Positions 14,969 through 23,871 of a stretch of 28,177 bases of DNA are shown in pieces. The DNA comes from Chrysochromulina tobinii (lineage: Eukaryota > Haptophyta > Prymnesiales > Chrysochromulinaceae), in NCBI GenBank assembly GCA_001275005.1, contig JWZX01002069.1:1-28177 (forward strand). Reading direction: 5' to 3'. The translations under genes were made by a program, and so were the position numbers. Each line of letters starts with the position of its first letter. The stretch's first letter is position 1. Under the pieces are notes generated by a model. That model had not been told where the DNA came from. It did no database searches and saw only the letters and a program-made list of their open reading frames with translations.

Positions 14969-16330
14969 ATGGGCTGCGGAGCTTCCTTACCCAAAACTCC
15001 GCAAGGTGGTGACAAGCCGAAGAAACCCGCGGCCGACAAAGTGGATGCACCCGCACGGCCAGGGTTGACGCGGAGAAACAGCCAGGCCTTGCCGGCAGCG
15101 CCTGGACCCGCGCGACCTGGGATGACGCGGAGAAACAGCCAGGCCTTGGGCAGTTTCGCCATGCCGGATGCGCCCGTGGTTCCAAAGCCGCCATTTGACC
15201 TCACCAAGGGCAAGGAGAACTCGTGCAAGCACCTCTTCGAGAGTCTGGAATCGACCAAGTCGGTCTGGGTGAAGATGATGTCGAAGGCAACCGCGCCGGC
15301 GGTGGGCACCGAGATGAGGCTAATGTTCATCGCGGACCAGGACCAGGCGTCCAGGGTCGGCGAGGACGCGAAGTGGGAGACGAAGCTCGCCTCCGGTGTG
15401 CTCAAGTATCACGGCAACCTCGGCGAGGGCTCTTACACGCTCACCGCCGGGCCGGAGGCGAGGCTATACACGAGGCGCGGCGACAAGGACGGGCGCGGCG
15501 CGGAGTACTCGGCGCTCGAGCTCTTTGACGGGAAGCTGCTCACGATGTGCGACCGCACGGGCAACTGCGACGAGATCAAGATCACGGCTGACGGCACCCT
15601 CGACATCGTGCCGCTCGTGGACGCGGCGGGCTTGCCAGTGGCCTTCAGGATGGGCGACGGCAAGAAGGACAAGGCGCTCAAGGTGGAATGGGCGACCAAG
15701 AAGGACGGCGTGCTGGTGGTAGGCTCGACGGGCAAGGAGCGCACTGACGACGATGGCAACGTGGTGCACGAGGGCGAGATGTGGGTCAAGAAGCTCGCCG
15801 CGAGCACGTACGAGATCGAGCACGTCGACATGCGCTCTTTTTACAATGCGCTGCGGGTGGCGGCGCGCTGCGAGCAGGGGGCGGGGTACATGATCCACGA
15901 GGGTGGGCGCTGGTCGGACGTGCACGGCGCGTGGCTCTTCATGCCGCGCAAGCTCTCGCGCGAGCGCTACGATGAGGTGGTAGACGCGGCCAAGTGCGTC
16001 AACCTGATGCTCACATGCCCCGACCCGCCCGCGCCCGATGGCGCCAACGTGGCCATGGGCGAGTACCTCGAGTTCTGCGATCTGCGCGGCTGCTCGGACT
16101 TCCTTTTTGTGCCCGGCTCGAACGACTGCCACATCTTCGTCATCCGCACGGAGGAGACCCTTGAAGGCGTCCTCTCCACGTACGCCTCCGTCATCGACCT
16201 CGAGGGGAAGGTGCTAATGCCCGAGGCCGTCTTCCAAACCGAGCGCAAGTTTGAGGGCGTCGCCGAAGTGACCGAAGCCTTTTGGGAGGCGCTTGTCAAG
16301 TCGGCCGCCGCAGAGGGCGTCACGCCTTGA
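14969..16330 (+). CDS. CANT1/SCAN-type calcium-dependent apyrase with N-terminal acylation motif (453 aa)
   Basis: Predicted Ca2+-dependent nucleoside di/triphosphatase of the apyrase family that includes human CANT1, a five-bladed propeller enzyme favouring UDP and GDP. The frame extends upstream to a TTG at 14942, but the first ATG is at 14969. Matches in order: FIADQDQASR (calcium-site strand, 120-129), KYHGNLGEGSYTLT, GRGAEYSALELFDGKL (176-191) with CDRTGN, WVKKLA, FYNALRVAA, GYMIHEGGRWSD and LFMPRKLSRERYDE. These correspond to CANT1 segments such as GRGMELSDLIVFNGKL and NYNALRAAA. The protein begins MGCGAS, a classic N-myristoylation signal (Gly2, Ser6) with Cys3 available for palmitoylation, instead of a secretory signal. 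Residues 29-41 and 48-60 repeat ARPGxTRRNSQAL, giving two RRxS kinase-type sites. The inferred location is the cytosolic face of a membrane, unlike the Golgi-lumenal CANT1. Confidence 0.87.
   Translation: MGCGASLPKTPQGGDKPKKPAADKVDAPARPGLTRRNSQALPAAPGPARPGMTRRNSQALGSFAMPDAPVVPKPPFDLTKGKENSCKHLFESLESTKSVWVKMMSKATAPAVGTEMRLMFIADQDQASRVGEDAKWETKLASGVLKYHGNLGEGSYTLTAGPEARLYTRRGDKDGRGAEYSALELFDGKLLTMCDRTGNCDEIKITADGTLDIVPLVDAAGLPVAFRMGDGKKDKALKVEWATKKDGVLVVGSTGKERTDDDGNVVHEGEMWVKKLAASTYEIEHVDMRSFYNALRVAARCEQGAGYMIHEGGRWSDVHGAWLFMPRKLSRERYDEVVDAAKCVNLMLTCPDPPAPDGANVAMGEYLEFCDLRGCSDFLFVPGSNDCHIFVIRTEETLEGVLSTYASVIDLEGKVLMPEAVFQTERKFEGVAEVTEAFWEALVKSAAAEGVTP
15051..15150 (+). repeat. Coding direct repeat in the apyrase leader
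   Basis: The DNA word GACGCGGAGAAACAGCCAGG occurs twice, at 15067-15086 and 15124-15143. It encodes the two TRRNSQAL copies. The flanking Pro/Ala-rich codons are similar too, so a 57-nt unit was duplicated in frame. Confidence 0.8.
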
Positions 16331-17846
16331 TGCGACTGAAGAGAGGAAAGGCTCCTGTGAAAGGCGGTCTTCCGGGCTGCGCGTGCCTCGTGATCTCGGC
16401 GTGATCTCCGAAGGCCCCCCAAGCGGGGCTGCGTGGCCGTGTGCGGGGAACAAGCTCCTGTGAAAGGTGGCGTTCCGGGCGGGCTTTGAATTGAATTGGT
16501 GCATAGGGGTTTGTGTCGGCGGCCGTGAACGCCGACGGCTCACGTGGGCGATGAGGGCTTTCGTCTCCGCGACTCCGACTGGACCTGCGGACCCAGAGCG
16601 GCTCGGGGTGGGCGGACAGCCGCTGAATATGAATTAATACATGGACAAGTATTTATGTGTCCGCGCCACGTTGGAGTAGGCGGTGGGGTGTCGGCACACC
16701 GGCTCACCGCCGAACCAACCTCTGGTCGCCGCGGCGCTCCGTGCCGGTGTGTACGTGTGTGTGTGTGAAGCGTAAAGGTAAACGCGCTTACGCGTTACGG
16801 CACGGCCGAAACACCGAACGGGACCGACACAGGAGCAAGCACCACAGGAGCGACGCACCGTCAGTGGAGCTCAGGACCACATCCGAGTGGCACGTTAGCT
16901 ACAGCGGGGCGCTCTAACATGCGGATGCGCCGGGTACACGTTTCGATATCTTACGTTACAGCAGATCGGTGACGGTGCGCCGGCCGCACGAGGGGCACGA
17001 CGCTCGACGCACGACGGCGCCCGCTCTTCGTTAAGAGATAAGAGTCGCATGCAGCGGGCGCCTCAAGCCGAGCCCGGCCCCATGATCCGAGTACCCAGTA
17101 CCGTACTCGGAGTCACGGAGATCGGAGTGTACGAGTACCGAGAGGTGCGGCTGCGGGGAACCGAAGGTCGGATGGGGGAAAAAATAGGCGTCAGCGACCA
17201 CGCCGCCAGGGCCTGCACCGCTGCACCTGGGACCTGCGTTGGCGCCCTGCGCGCGCGCGTGTTCCCGACGAAGCGACCTAGCGACGTTCACGCACCCGTT
17301 CCCGGGTCGCAGACGTAAGTCCCCTAGTCCCGCTCCCGGGCTCCCGGCCCGTCACATAGCAGCGTTTACGAAGGTCGGGCTCCGCTGCTCCGCTCGATGT
17401 CGGATGCTGCTTTAGACCGTGCTTTCTGCTTAGTGCATAGTGGGCGTATAGGATCGTCCTCCCGTCGTGGATCTACTCGCGTATTGGTGATCTTGCGTCG
17501 TGCGGCGTTCGTACGGGTCCCCCGGGCTCGTGACTCTCGTCTCCCCCGCGTCGCATCTCACAATCCCAGACTCCCTCTGGACCGCAGTTCTCGATGTTGC
17601 ACGGCTCGACCACCACCTGGACGTCCTGGACCTGCCTGCTCGCCCCCCACCGTGGACACCGCCCACCCCGGGTATGCTCCAAGGACAATGCTCCCTGTCC
17701 GACTCGGCGCAGGCGCGCGCGCACGCGTGCTCGCTCACGAGGACTCGCCTCATACACCATCCAGCACTGACCCGCCATGCCGGCAGTCTGAAGCCAAAGC
17801 TGTCGACGACACAGGCAGAGTCCCGTCGATGCGTGTAAGCCACACC
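16331..17846. other. 1.5-kb intergenic region between convergent genes
   Basis: No recognisable gene. It holds a 27-nt imperfect direct repeat (GCTCCTGTGAAAGG..., 16351-16377 and 16454-16480, three mismatches), an A/T-rich patch at 16625-16660, a GTGTGTACGTGTGTGTGTGTG tract (16747-16767), a hairpin at 17087-17110 (CCGAGTAC, 8-nt loop, GTACTCGG), and CTCCCGGG-rich sequence near 17332-17350. A plus-strand ATG frame starting at 17397 runs on through the ankyrin-HECT gene in antisense and has no protein-like features. Confidence 0.6.
16351..16480. repeat. 27-nt direct repeat downstream of the apyrase stop
   Basis: Copies at 16351-16377 and 16454-16480 share GCTCCTGTGAAAGG and end in TTCCGGGC, a 103-nt spacing. 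They start 21 nt after the apyrase stop codon, so they probably lie in its 3' untranslated region. Confidence 0.65.
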
Positions 17847-20819
17847 TCACAGAGTGAGCGCCGCTGGATGCATGCGCGTGGTGAACTCGTCGAGCGAGCA
17901 CGCCATCGGCAGGTAGAGCTGCCCGCCCTCGGGCACGAACAAGGGCGATTCCAGCGCAGAGGGGAGTACGCACATGCGCACGCGCAGCGCGCCGCCGCTT
18001 ACCGCGCCGAAGACACGAAGGAGGACCGCGCAGCGCTGTGGCGGGCTGAGCGTCTGGTCCCAGGCGCGCAGCCACTGGGCATACGAGATACGCATCTCAT
18101 CGGCCTCCCAATCCGCGCGATCGAAGACGAGGCCGCTGCCTGTCGGCGCCTCGCCGTCGTCCCCGAGCCCAGGCAGGAACTCGGGAAGCGCCGCGCCGAG
18201 CATCTTGACCGCAAGCTCGTGCGGTGCCATTGCGGCGAGCGCCCCCTCGCCGCCGAGTTGGCTCGCCACGCCCGCCCGCAGCGCGCTCAGCGCCGCCTGC
18301 CGCTTGGTGACGAGGGCAGTGTGCACCTTCTGCTGCGGCGTCTCGGCCGTGCTGGCGGCGGCCGCCGTGGGGCGCGCGGCGCCGCCGGTGGCCGCTCGCG
18401 CACGTGCCATGCGCGCATTGTACTGCGTCTCCTTCTTCTTCTTGGCCTCGTCCGCCTGCGGCCGTTTGGCGAGCCCGCAGCGCAGCTCGAGGGCGGTGAG
18501 CGGCGCGAAGCTGCCGACGAGCCCGAGGGCTTCCCCGAGGGCTGGGGCGAGCGGCCCGTCGAGGCCCTTGGAGAGCACGATGAAGAGCGACGCGTGCAGC
18601 GGCAGCGTCACCCCTACGCCCCGCGCGGCCGCGTACCCGAGGAGCCGGCCCAGGTTCTCGTACACCTCCGTCACGCTGCCACCGCCACCCACGCCACCCG
18701 CCGCGCCGTCGGCGAGCGGAAGGAGGGTGCACCCGCCCTCCGCGCTCTCAAAGAGGCGAGCCTCAACGGGCGTCGCAACGGCCGCCGACGCCAAGAAGAC
18801 GCGCGGCAGCAGCACAAGCGGCGGCTCGAGGGTGCTCAGCTCGGCGCCTGGCACAAGGGTCGCAGCCGCGCTCAGCGCGGTGAGCACCGTCGAGAGAGCC
18901 ATTGCAGCCGCCGTGTCCGGGTCGTCCGACTCGGGCGGGATCGTGGGGGCGGCCTCCGGGTAGTACTCGACGATCAGGGGGTTTGAGAGCGAGCGAGCTG
19001 ATGGGGCCGCTTTGGCCTCGAGCAGTGCGGCACGCGACGCCTCGAGCGCGTGTTGCTTGCCCTTGACTTGGCCGATCAGGAGGGTGAGCTGCGCCAGCTC
19101 GCCCGCAATGGGCGGCTCGGTCGAGAGTTGGGTCGCGGCCAACTGCACGGCGACCGTGCACGACTGCTTCGCATCGAGCAGCGGTTGACGAACCCGCGCG
19201 AGCAGCTCGAGCTCGCGTGCCAGGCACGCCTGCAGCGTGCCCATCGCGGCGAGCGTCGCGCGGTGTGCCTCGCCCACGTCGTTGGACGCGCGCTTGAGCA
19301 CGGGCAGAGCCTTGGCCGCCGCCTCCGTGAGGCCCTTGGTATCGACCGTCGCCCCGTCGGCGGCTGGCGTGGCTGGCATGAGGGATGGGGCGGTGCTCGC
19401 GACCCTCTCGTATGCGCTCGCGAGCTTCTGCCCGTATCGCTGGCGCTCCTCGTACTTGTCTTGCAGCGCGCTCAGCGCCCCCGCGTACCGTTTGCGCATG
19501 GCCTCGCGAGCGCCGACGGCGGCTTCGTCATCGGGCGACTCGAGCACATGCTGCTGCGCCTGCTGTAGCCGGCGGCTCGCGTCCCGGGAGGCCGCCTCGA
19601 GCGAGGCGGCCTCCTCGTCGAGGGAGGCGAGCTGCTCACCCAGACGGCGGGCGGGCAGCACCGCCTGAGTGAGCAGCGACGCCGCCGACTGCAAGTCCGC
19701 CGCCACCTGCCCGATCATCATCTCGGAACTCAGGGATGCGAGCGCTGTACTGAGCGCCTCGAGCGTTGTGGCGGGCACCTCGAGCGCCTCGCGAACCTGC
19801 TCGGGAGGACGCGTCGCACGGCTGTCAGCGTGCGCCCCCTGCCGAAGACGGGAAGGGGGGAGGAAGCAAGGCGGGGACGAGGGGGGGGCGGGAACGAAGG
19901 GGGGAGCGCAGACAGCTGGAGCAGCGGCGTGCAGATGGATGGATGCATGCGGGGTGTCTGGCGGGTGTGGCGGCGGAGTCGCGCGTACGGGTGGCATCTG
20001 GCGCAGGTCCTGCACGAGCTGCTCCTGCTGCGCGAGCACCTCCTCGCGCCGCTCGCCGCCCTCGGCCGCCGTCAGCATCGCGGTGCACACGGTGTGCCCA
20101 GCAGCCTTGCTCAGTTCCTTCGCCGTCTTGCCCTGGCTGTCGCGCAGCCGAATCGAGGCGCCCGCCTCGAGGAGGATCTTGAGGATCGAGTCGAGCCCGC
20201 CATTTGCGGCGAGGTGCAGAGGCGTGAACCGATCCGCCACCGACGACGCGCGGTCGACGGACGCGCCTGCCTCGACGAGCAAGCTCAGGCACTCTTCGTT
20301 GCCACGCAGGCATGCGACGCTCGACGGCGTGAAGCCGCCTTCCTTGGACGCGTCGGGGTCGGCGCCCGCGTCGAGAAGCGCCCTGAGGCAACCCAAGGCG
20401 TTATTCTGCGTCGCCACGTACACCGGCGTCGCGCCGCTCTTGCGCGGCTTGTTGAGGTCGACGTGCGGGACTACCATCAGCTTCTCGAGCACGTTGACGG
20501 CGTCGTTCTTCGCGGCGATGAAGAGCGCGGTCGCGCCCGAAGTGTCGCCGAGGTTCACATCCGCCTTGGCGGTGAGCAGTGCCTGCACAGAGTCGGCCGC
20601 ATTCGCTGCCGCCGCTGCGTGCAGCAGCGGAGGCGCAACTCCGTCCTTGGGCACGAGGTTGATGGTTGCGGCCTTGACGCCCTGGCACGCGGTCGCGATT
20701 TCGTACGATGAACGGCCCTCGGTGATCAATGCAAGCAGCTGCGCGTGCTTCTCGGGGTCGCCCGTCGCCGAGCCGAAGAGGGACGTCCCAAACATGGAGG
20801 GATTGCTGAACATAGCCAT
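17847..20819 (-). CDS. Ankyrin-repeat plus HECT-like protein without catalytic Cys (990 aa as read through)
   Basis: Domain order resembles the E3 ligase HACE1: N-terminal ankyrin repeats, linker, C-terminal HECT-type fold. Upstream sequence reaches only a GTG at 20861, so the ATG at 20819 is taken. Ankyrin repeats span about 60-250 (PPLLHAAAAANAADSVQALL, SGATALFIAAKND, GATPVYVATQNNALGCLRAL, FTPLHLAANGGLDSILKILL). Coiled-coil-like helices fill 350-610. HECT motifs in order: LFESAEGGCTLLPLADG (690-705), YENLGRLLGYAAARGVGVTL (720-739), ALRAGVASQLGGEGALAAMA (846-865) with PHELAVKMLG, YAQWLRAWDQTL and VLLRVFGAVSGG, and LPSALESPLFVPEGG (952-966) before LPMACSLDEF. The TCxN catalytic cysteine of HECT ligases falls in ESPLFVP, which has no Cys. 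The nearest Cys, 974, is after the LP motif. Predicted a pseudo-ligase or ubiquitin-pathway scaffold. Residues 278-341 are a probable unspliced intron. Confidence 0.8.
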   Translation of the reverse strand: MAMFSNPSMFGTSLFGSATGDPEKHAQLLALITEGRSSYEIATACQGVKAATINLVPKDGVAPPLLHAAAAANAADSVQALLTAKADVNLGDTSGATALFIAAKNDAVNVLEKLMVVPHVDLNKPRKSGATPVYVATQNNALGCLRALLDAGADPDASKEGGFTPSSVACLRGNEECLSLLVEAGASVDRASSVADRFTPLHLAANGGLDSILKILLEAGASIRLRDSQGKTAKELSKAAGHTVCTAMLTAAEGGERREEVLAQQEQLVQDLRQMPPVRATPPPHPPDTPHASIHLHAAAPAVCAPPFVPAPPSSPPCFLPPSRLRQGAHADSRATRPPEQVREALEVPATTLEALSTALASLSSEMMIGQVAADLQSAASLLTQAVLPARRLGEQLASLDEEAASLEAASRDASRRLQQAQQHVLESPDDEAAVGAREAMRKRYAGALSALQDKYEERQRYGQKLASAYERVASTAPSLMPATPAADGATVDTKGLTEAAAKALPVLKRASNDVGEAHRATLAAMGTLQACLARELELLARVRQPLLDAKQSCTVAVQLAATQLSTEPPIAGELAQLTLLIGQVKGKQHALEASRAALLEAKAAPSARSLSNPLIVEYYPEAAPTIPPESDDPDTAAAMALSTVLTALSAAATLVPGAELSTLEPPLVLLPRVFLASAAVATPVEARLFESAEGGCTLLPLADGAAGGVGGGGSVTEVYENLGRLLGYAAARGVGVTLPLHASLFIVLSKGLDGPLAPALGEALGLVGSFAPLTALELRCGLAKRPQADEAKKKKETQYNARMARARAATGGAARPTAAAASTAETPQQKVHTALVTKRQAALSALRAGVASQLGGEGALAAMAPHELAVKMLGAALPEFLPGLGDDGEAPTGSGLVFDRADWEADEMRISYAQWLRAWDQTLSPPQRCAVLLRVFGAVSGGALRVRMCVLPSALESPLFVPEGGQLYLPMACSLDEFTTRMHPAALTL
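19797..19988 (-). other. Probable in-frame phase-0 intron of the ankyrin-HECT gene
   Basis: On the minus strand GTACGCGCG begins right after a Pro codon (residue 277). A long pyrimidine tract (CTTGCTTCCTCCCCCCTTCC) precedes the acceptor CCCGAGCAG. The 192 nt equal 64 codons and carry no stop, so the segment reads through as a Pro/Ala/His-rich linker unlike the helical sequence on both sides. Removing it joins RQMPP directly to VREALEVPATTLEALS. The mature protein would then be 926 residues. Other AG acceptors within the tract are possible. Confidence 0.6.
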
Positions 20820-21376
20820 TGTGTGTTTGCCAAGAGACCAGCCGAACTTTTTTCTCGGCACCTCCGGGCAAACCGAGGTGTGAAGCTTTTGTGTTCACGG
20901 AGAGGCAGCACAGGGCGCGGGAGCGCAGGTGTGTGTCATGGTGGTGTCCCACACGTCCTCCCCGGGCGCGCTTCCAGGCTTGAACGTTCATATAAGCCGA
21001 TTTTGAACATTCCGGCACCGGTCCCTCGTCCGTGAGGAGACACTGATTTTGACCCCAAGGGGATAAGGGGTAGAGGGAGGTATTCTTTCTGGATTCACAC
21101 GCTATCCCCACCGAGTGCTGATTTTGAACTGAGTGCTAGCCTAGATTTACTAGATCTAACGCCGTGGAACTAACTAAGATCTATAACGACTAAGGACTAA
21201 CAAAGCCGATAGCCGAGCTCTGTGCTAGAGCGCCGGACGCGTCCGCGCGGGTCGGATCGGTCCATGGATCGGTCCATGGATCGGTCGCACGAGGATTGAA
21301 GCGATTGAGGAGGGACGACCGTCGGTAAAGAAGGAGCTGGAGAAGCGCGGAACGGCCTTAAAGCTCAAATGGTGCG
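20820..21376. promoter_or_regulatory. Region between the ankyrin-HECT start and the hypothetical gene stop
   Basis: The 557 nt should hold the promoter of the ankyrin-HECT gene and the 3' end of the next minus-strand gene. TGAACGTTCATATAAG (20981-20996) combines a perfect 10-bp palindrome with a TATA-like word about 165 bp upstream of the ATG. GATTTTGA recurs at 21000, 21046 and 21120. An A/T-rich island spans about 21110-21210. A tandem palindromic repeat lies at 21254-21288. Confidence 0.45.
21254..21288. repeat. 12-nt tandem repeat GGATCGGTCCAT, nearly three copies
   Basis: GGATCGGTCCAT starts at 21254, 21266 and 21278; the third copy breaks after GGATCGGTC. The array contains overlapping CCATGG and GGATC palindromic words. 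Confidence 0.85.
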
Positions 21377-22645
21377 TTATCCTCCTGTCGCCGGTGGCGC
21401 AACCAACGGCAACGCACCCTCGTCCCCAAAGTCGTCACCCATCAGCATCATGAGAGCAAACTCGGCTCCAGCCGCCGCCGCCTCTGCGGCCTCAGCTGCG
21501 GAGAGTGCCGCCGCTGCCGCGGCCGCGGCCCGTTCGGCTTGCGCCCGCTTCGCCACGGCGGCAGCTCGCATCATGATCGCACGTTGCCGCGCAGTGCCAA
21601 GAACTGACCCGTCGTGTTGATCAGACGAGCCCGCAGCCGTTGGAACTGCTGCTTCCACAGCATGCCCCCCGAGGATGTCGTCGAGGGTCTCGCCGCCCAG
21701 GATGGCGAGGGCCATGGCACGGCCCGCAGCCGCGTCGCTCGAGGCGTTGGACGCACCGATGGACGCACCCGTCTCGACGCGCTTCGCCTCATCGGCGCTC
21801 AAGTCGGCGCTCAGAGCGCCCTCGAGTACCTTCGCCGCTGACCTCGCCGCTTGCAGCCGCGCGACCGTCCGCGGCGTCGGCGGCCGCACCTGAGGAACGA
21901 TCTTGTGAGCGGTCGAGCTCGCAGTCGAGCCCGCAGTGGGAGCGGCGGAGCCCAAGGCAGCAAGGTGGGTCTTCGGCCCCGAGAAGTCAAAGACCCACGC
22001 GGCGGCGGCGGGAGCAGCGGCAGCTCCGGAGGCGGAGGCGCTAGAGGCCGTGGCGCAAGAGGCCGTGGCGCAAGAGGTAGTGCCTACAGCCGATGCGGCG
22101 GAGACAGCCGATGCGGCGGATTCGGTGGAGCCTGACGAGCTGCCCGAGGCGGTAGAGGCGTTGGATGCATTCGATGACTTGAGCTCCTCCTCGGCGCTCA
22201 GCAAATGCTTTAGAGCATCACCCGAGTGATACTTGGCGTATAGCTCGCTTGCCCGCACCGCTGGGCGCGCCCCCACCTTCTGGCCACGTTCGATGCTCCC
22301 TGTCGTCGGGTTGTGGGTAGGCCCCGAGTTGCCAGTGGCGGCGGCAGCAGTGGCGGCGGCAGCAGTGGCGGCTGCGGCATCGTGAGGCGTGGACGGCACA
22401 CAAGACAGCAAGCAGGCAGGAGGCGCTACCGTAGTGCTGCCGTGATCAGTTTCGGCGACCAGTAAATCATCAATGGCGGTAGCCTCGGCCTCAAGTACAC
22501 GTGAAAGAGCTCCTGACTGCGCGTCTGATCGTTCCACAACTGACCCTGCTATTGCATGGCCTACTGCAAGGCGACCACGGTCCTGCTGAATCAAATGTCG
22601 CGCCTCATATGCTTTTTGCGCCGCCTCAAGGTCGAGTGGGTCCAT
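21377..22645 (-). CDS. Ala/Ser-rich hypothetical protein (422 aa)
   Basis: Not recognised. The frame opens upstream at a TTG (22759), but the first ATG is at 22645 (MDPLDLEAAQKAYEARHLIQ). The start is charged and helical. Poly-Ala/Thr and Ala/Ser-rich tracts alternate with more complex segments: ASELYAKYHSGDALKHLL, a RTVARLQAARSAAKVLEGAL helix, and RAMALAILGGETLDDILGG. The C-terminus has a helix of about 30 residues rich in Ala and Glu, then FALMMLMGDDFGDEGALPL. The helical segments with Asp/Leu ends look real, but the tracts come from GCC/GCG repeats, so the exact protein, and even whether it is coding throughout, is uncertain. It lies 161 nt downstream of the metalloprotease stop on the same strand. 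Confidence 0.5.
   Translation of the reverse strand: MDPLDLEAAQKAYEARHLIQQDRGRLAVGHAIAGSVVERSDAQSGALSRVLEAEATAIDDLLVAETDHGSTTVAPPACLLSCVPSTPHDAAAATAAAATAAAATGNSGPTHNPTTGSIERGQKVGARPAVRASELYAKYHSGDALKHLLSAEEELKSSNASNASTASGSSSGSTESAASAVSAASAVGTTSCATASCATASSASASGAAAAPAAAAWVFDFSGPKTHLAALGSAAPTAGSTASSTAHKIVPQVRPPTPRTVARLQAARSAAKVLEGALSADLSADEAKRVETGASIGASNASSDAAAGRAMALAILGGETLDDILGGHAVEAAVPTAAGSSDQHDGSVLGTARQRAIMMRAAAVAKRAQAERAAAAAAAALSAAEAAEAAAAGAEFALMMLMGDDFGDEGALPLVAPPATGG
22044..22378. repeat. Codon-multiple microsatellite arrays inside the Ala/Ser-rich gene
   Basis: Three short in-frame arrays are visible: GAGGCCGTGGCGCAA (15 nt, 22044-22073, two copies plus a partial), ACAGCCGATGCGGCGGAG (18 nt, 22086-22121, two copies), and AGTGGCGGCGGCAGC (15 nt, 22334-22378, three copies, the last diverged). 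All periods are multiples of three, as expected if the frame is under selection. Confidence 0.8.
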
Positions 22646-22806
22646 TGGGGTAGCAGCCCATACACACGACTCAGACCCTTTTCCGTTGGTGTGAACCTGG
22701 CTGTGAACCTGGGTAAACTCTCCGGAGAAACTCGTCTGTTTCGCCCACTTACGTACCAAATGATCGAACGCAAGTCTATGACTATGTGCTCAAACTCAAA
22801 GCAAGC

Positions 22807-23871
22807 CTAGCCTCTTTCGGAGCACGACCCGAAGGTGTCCTCGCATCGGCCGCACGTTGCTGGTGCGTCGTCGGTGCGTCTAAGGCCTGGGGTATGGACG
22901 AGGCCACACACGCAGCGCAAAGGCACTCGAGCAGTGCAGCTCACCCTAGCGAGGGCGGCTTGCGCGGCGGCCTCGCGCGCGTCGAGTGTGTCCGCCGCAT
23001 CGCCGCCGAGCACATGGCCCAGCGCCTCGCCCGATGGCGCCGTCGCGGGCGCCGCCTCGGCTCGGGGCGCGGCAATGGCGGCGCCGTCGAGGGTCCTGCC
23101 CGTGCGCGCGCTCGCGTGCTCACGGTACTCGCGCTTGAGCGTCGAGTTGAGCGTCTTGAACGCGTCGTCGTGGTCTCCGTGCACGTTGTGCGTCAGCTCG
23201 TGTAGGAGCACCTCGATCAGGGTGTGGTACGGGCGGAGCCCGCGCCAGTCGTCGGTGCGGCAGCGCAGCAGGATCTCCTGCCCCGCGTTTACATTGAGGC
23301 CCATCAGGCACGACTCCGACACGCCCACCTGTCCGACTGGCGCCATCTCCTTGAGCACGCCCACGCTCCATCGGTGTTGCTCCAGGATCGCCAAGATCGA
23401 CGGGTCGGTCGAGAGCTGGCGCAGGAGCGCTTCGGCGGCAGCAGGCCCGGGCTGCACGCCCTCGGGTACCGCCAGTGCGACGACGCCGCCAAAGCGGTAT
23501 TTCGACGCCGAGGCACGCGATCTGTAGGCCGCGGCTGAGCCGCCGCTGTGCACGCTGCCCGTTCGCAGCCGCCGGTCGTCTTCCTCGAAGCCGCGCATGC
23601 GCTCGGGCTGCGCCTCCTCGACGCGCGTGCGCTCCTGCGCCTGAGTTTGCATCACCATGAGCTTGGAGTTGGCCGCGACGCCCGCAGCTACGAGGGTAAT
23701 AGCCAAGTCCGCGGGCAACGACTTGCCCTTGGTCAACAGCCTGAGAGACGCATCCTCGGGCACGTCGAACGCGGCGCGGACGGCGTCGTGCAGGTTGCCG
23801 ATCGTGGCCTGGTCGTCAAGGGTGAGCTCGCAGGTGCAAGCCCCCAGCTTGACCGAGAAGGAGAGCGGCAT
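22807..23871 (-). CDS. UBL-WLM metalloprotease, Wss1/SPRTN-like (354 aa)
   Basis: Predicted zinc protease of the WLM (Wss1-like) family, which degrades proteins crosslinked to DNA and works with ubiquitin/SUMO and Cdc48/p97. The ATG at 23871 is chosen because the ubiquitin-like fold starts at once (MPLSFSVKLGACTCELTL); an ATG at 23958 and a TTG at 23979 are upstream options. Residues 1-75 are the ubiquitin-like domain (ATIGNLHDAVRAAF, LRLLTKGKSL). The WLM core spans about 120-260: YRFGGVVAL, LLRQLSTDPSILAILEQHRW, VGVLKEMAPVG, GLNVNAGQEILLRCRTDDW, and the zinc site HELTHNVHGDH (His224, Glu225, His228, His234). After an Ala-rich linker the tail carries C320xC322G...C340GRC343, which could form a small zinc ribbon. 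UBL-WLM fusions are known in plants and fungi. No PUB domain is seen. Confidence 0.92.
   Translation of the reverse strand: MPLSFSVKLGACTCELTLDDQATIGNLHDAVRAAFDVPEDASLRLLTKGKSLPADLAITLVAAGVAANSKLMVMQTQAQERTRVEEAQPERMRGFEEDDRRLRTGSVHSGGSAAAYRSRASASKYRFGGVVALAVPEGVQPGPAAAEALLRQLSTDPSILAILEQHRWSVGVLKEMAPVGQVGVSESCLMGLNVNAGQEILLRCRTDDWRGLRPYHTLIEVLLHELTHNVHGDHDDAFKTLNSTLKREYREHASARTGRTLDGAAIAAPRAEAAPATAPSGEALGHVLGGDAADTLDAREAAAQAALARVSCTARVPLRCVCGLVHTPGLRRTDDAPATCGRCEDTFGSCSERG

Noticed and set aside
17397-18986. 529-aa plus-strand frame with an ATG start
   Set aside because: Most of it is antisense to the ankyrin-HECT gene, whose domains are recognisable. The translation is Arg/Ala/Gly-rich with no motif, as expected for an alternative frame in GC-rich DNA.
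19669-20883. 404-aa plus-strand frame opposite the ankyrin repeats
   Set aside because: Ser/Ala/Arg-rich shadow of the ankyrin coding strand; no domain and no promoter context.
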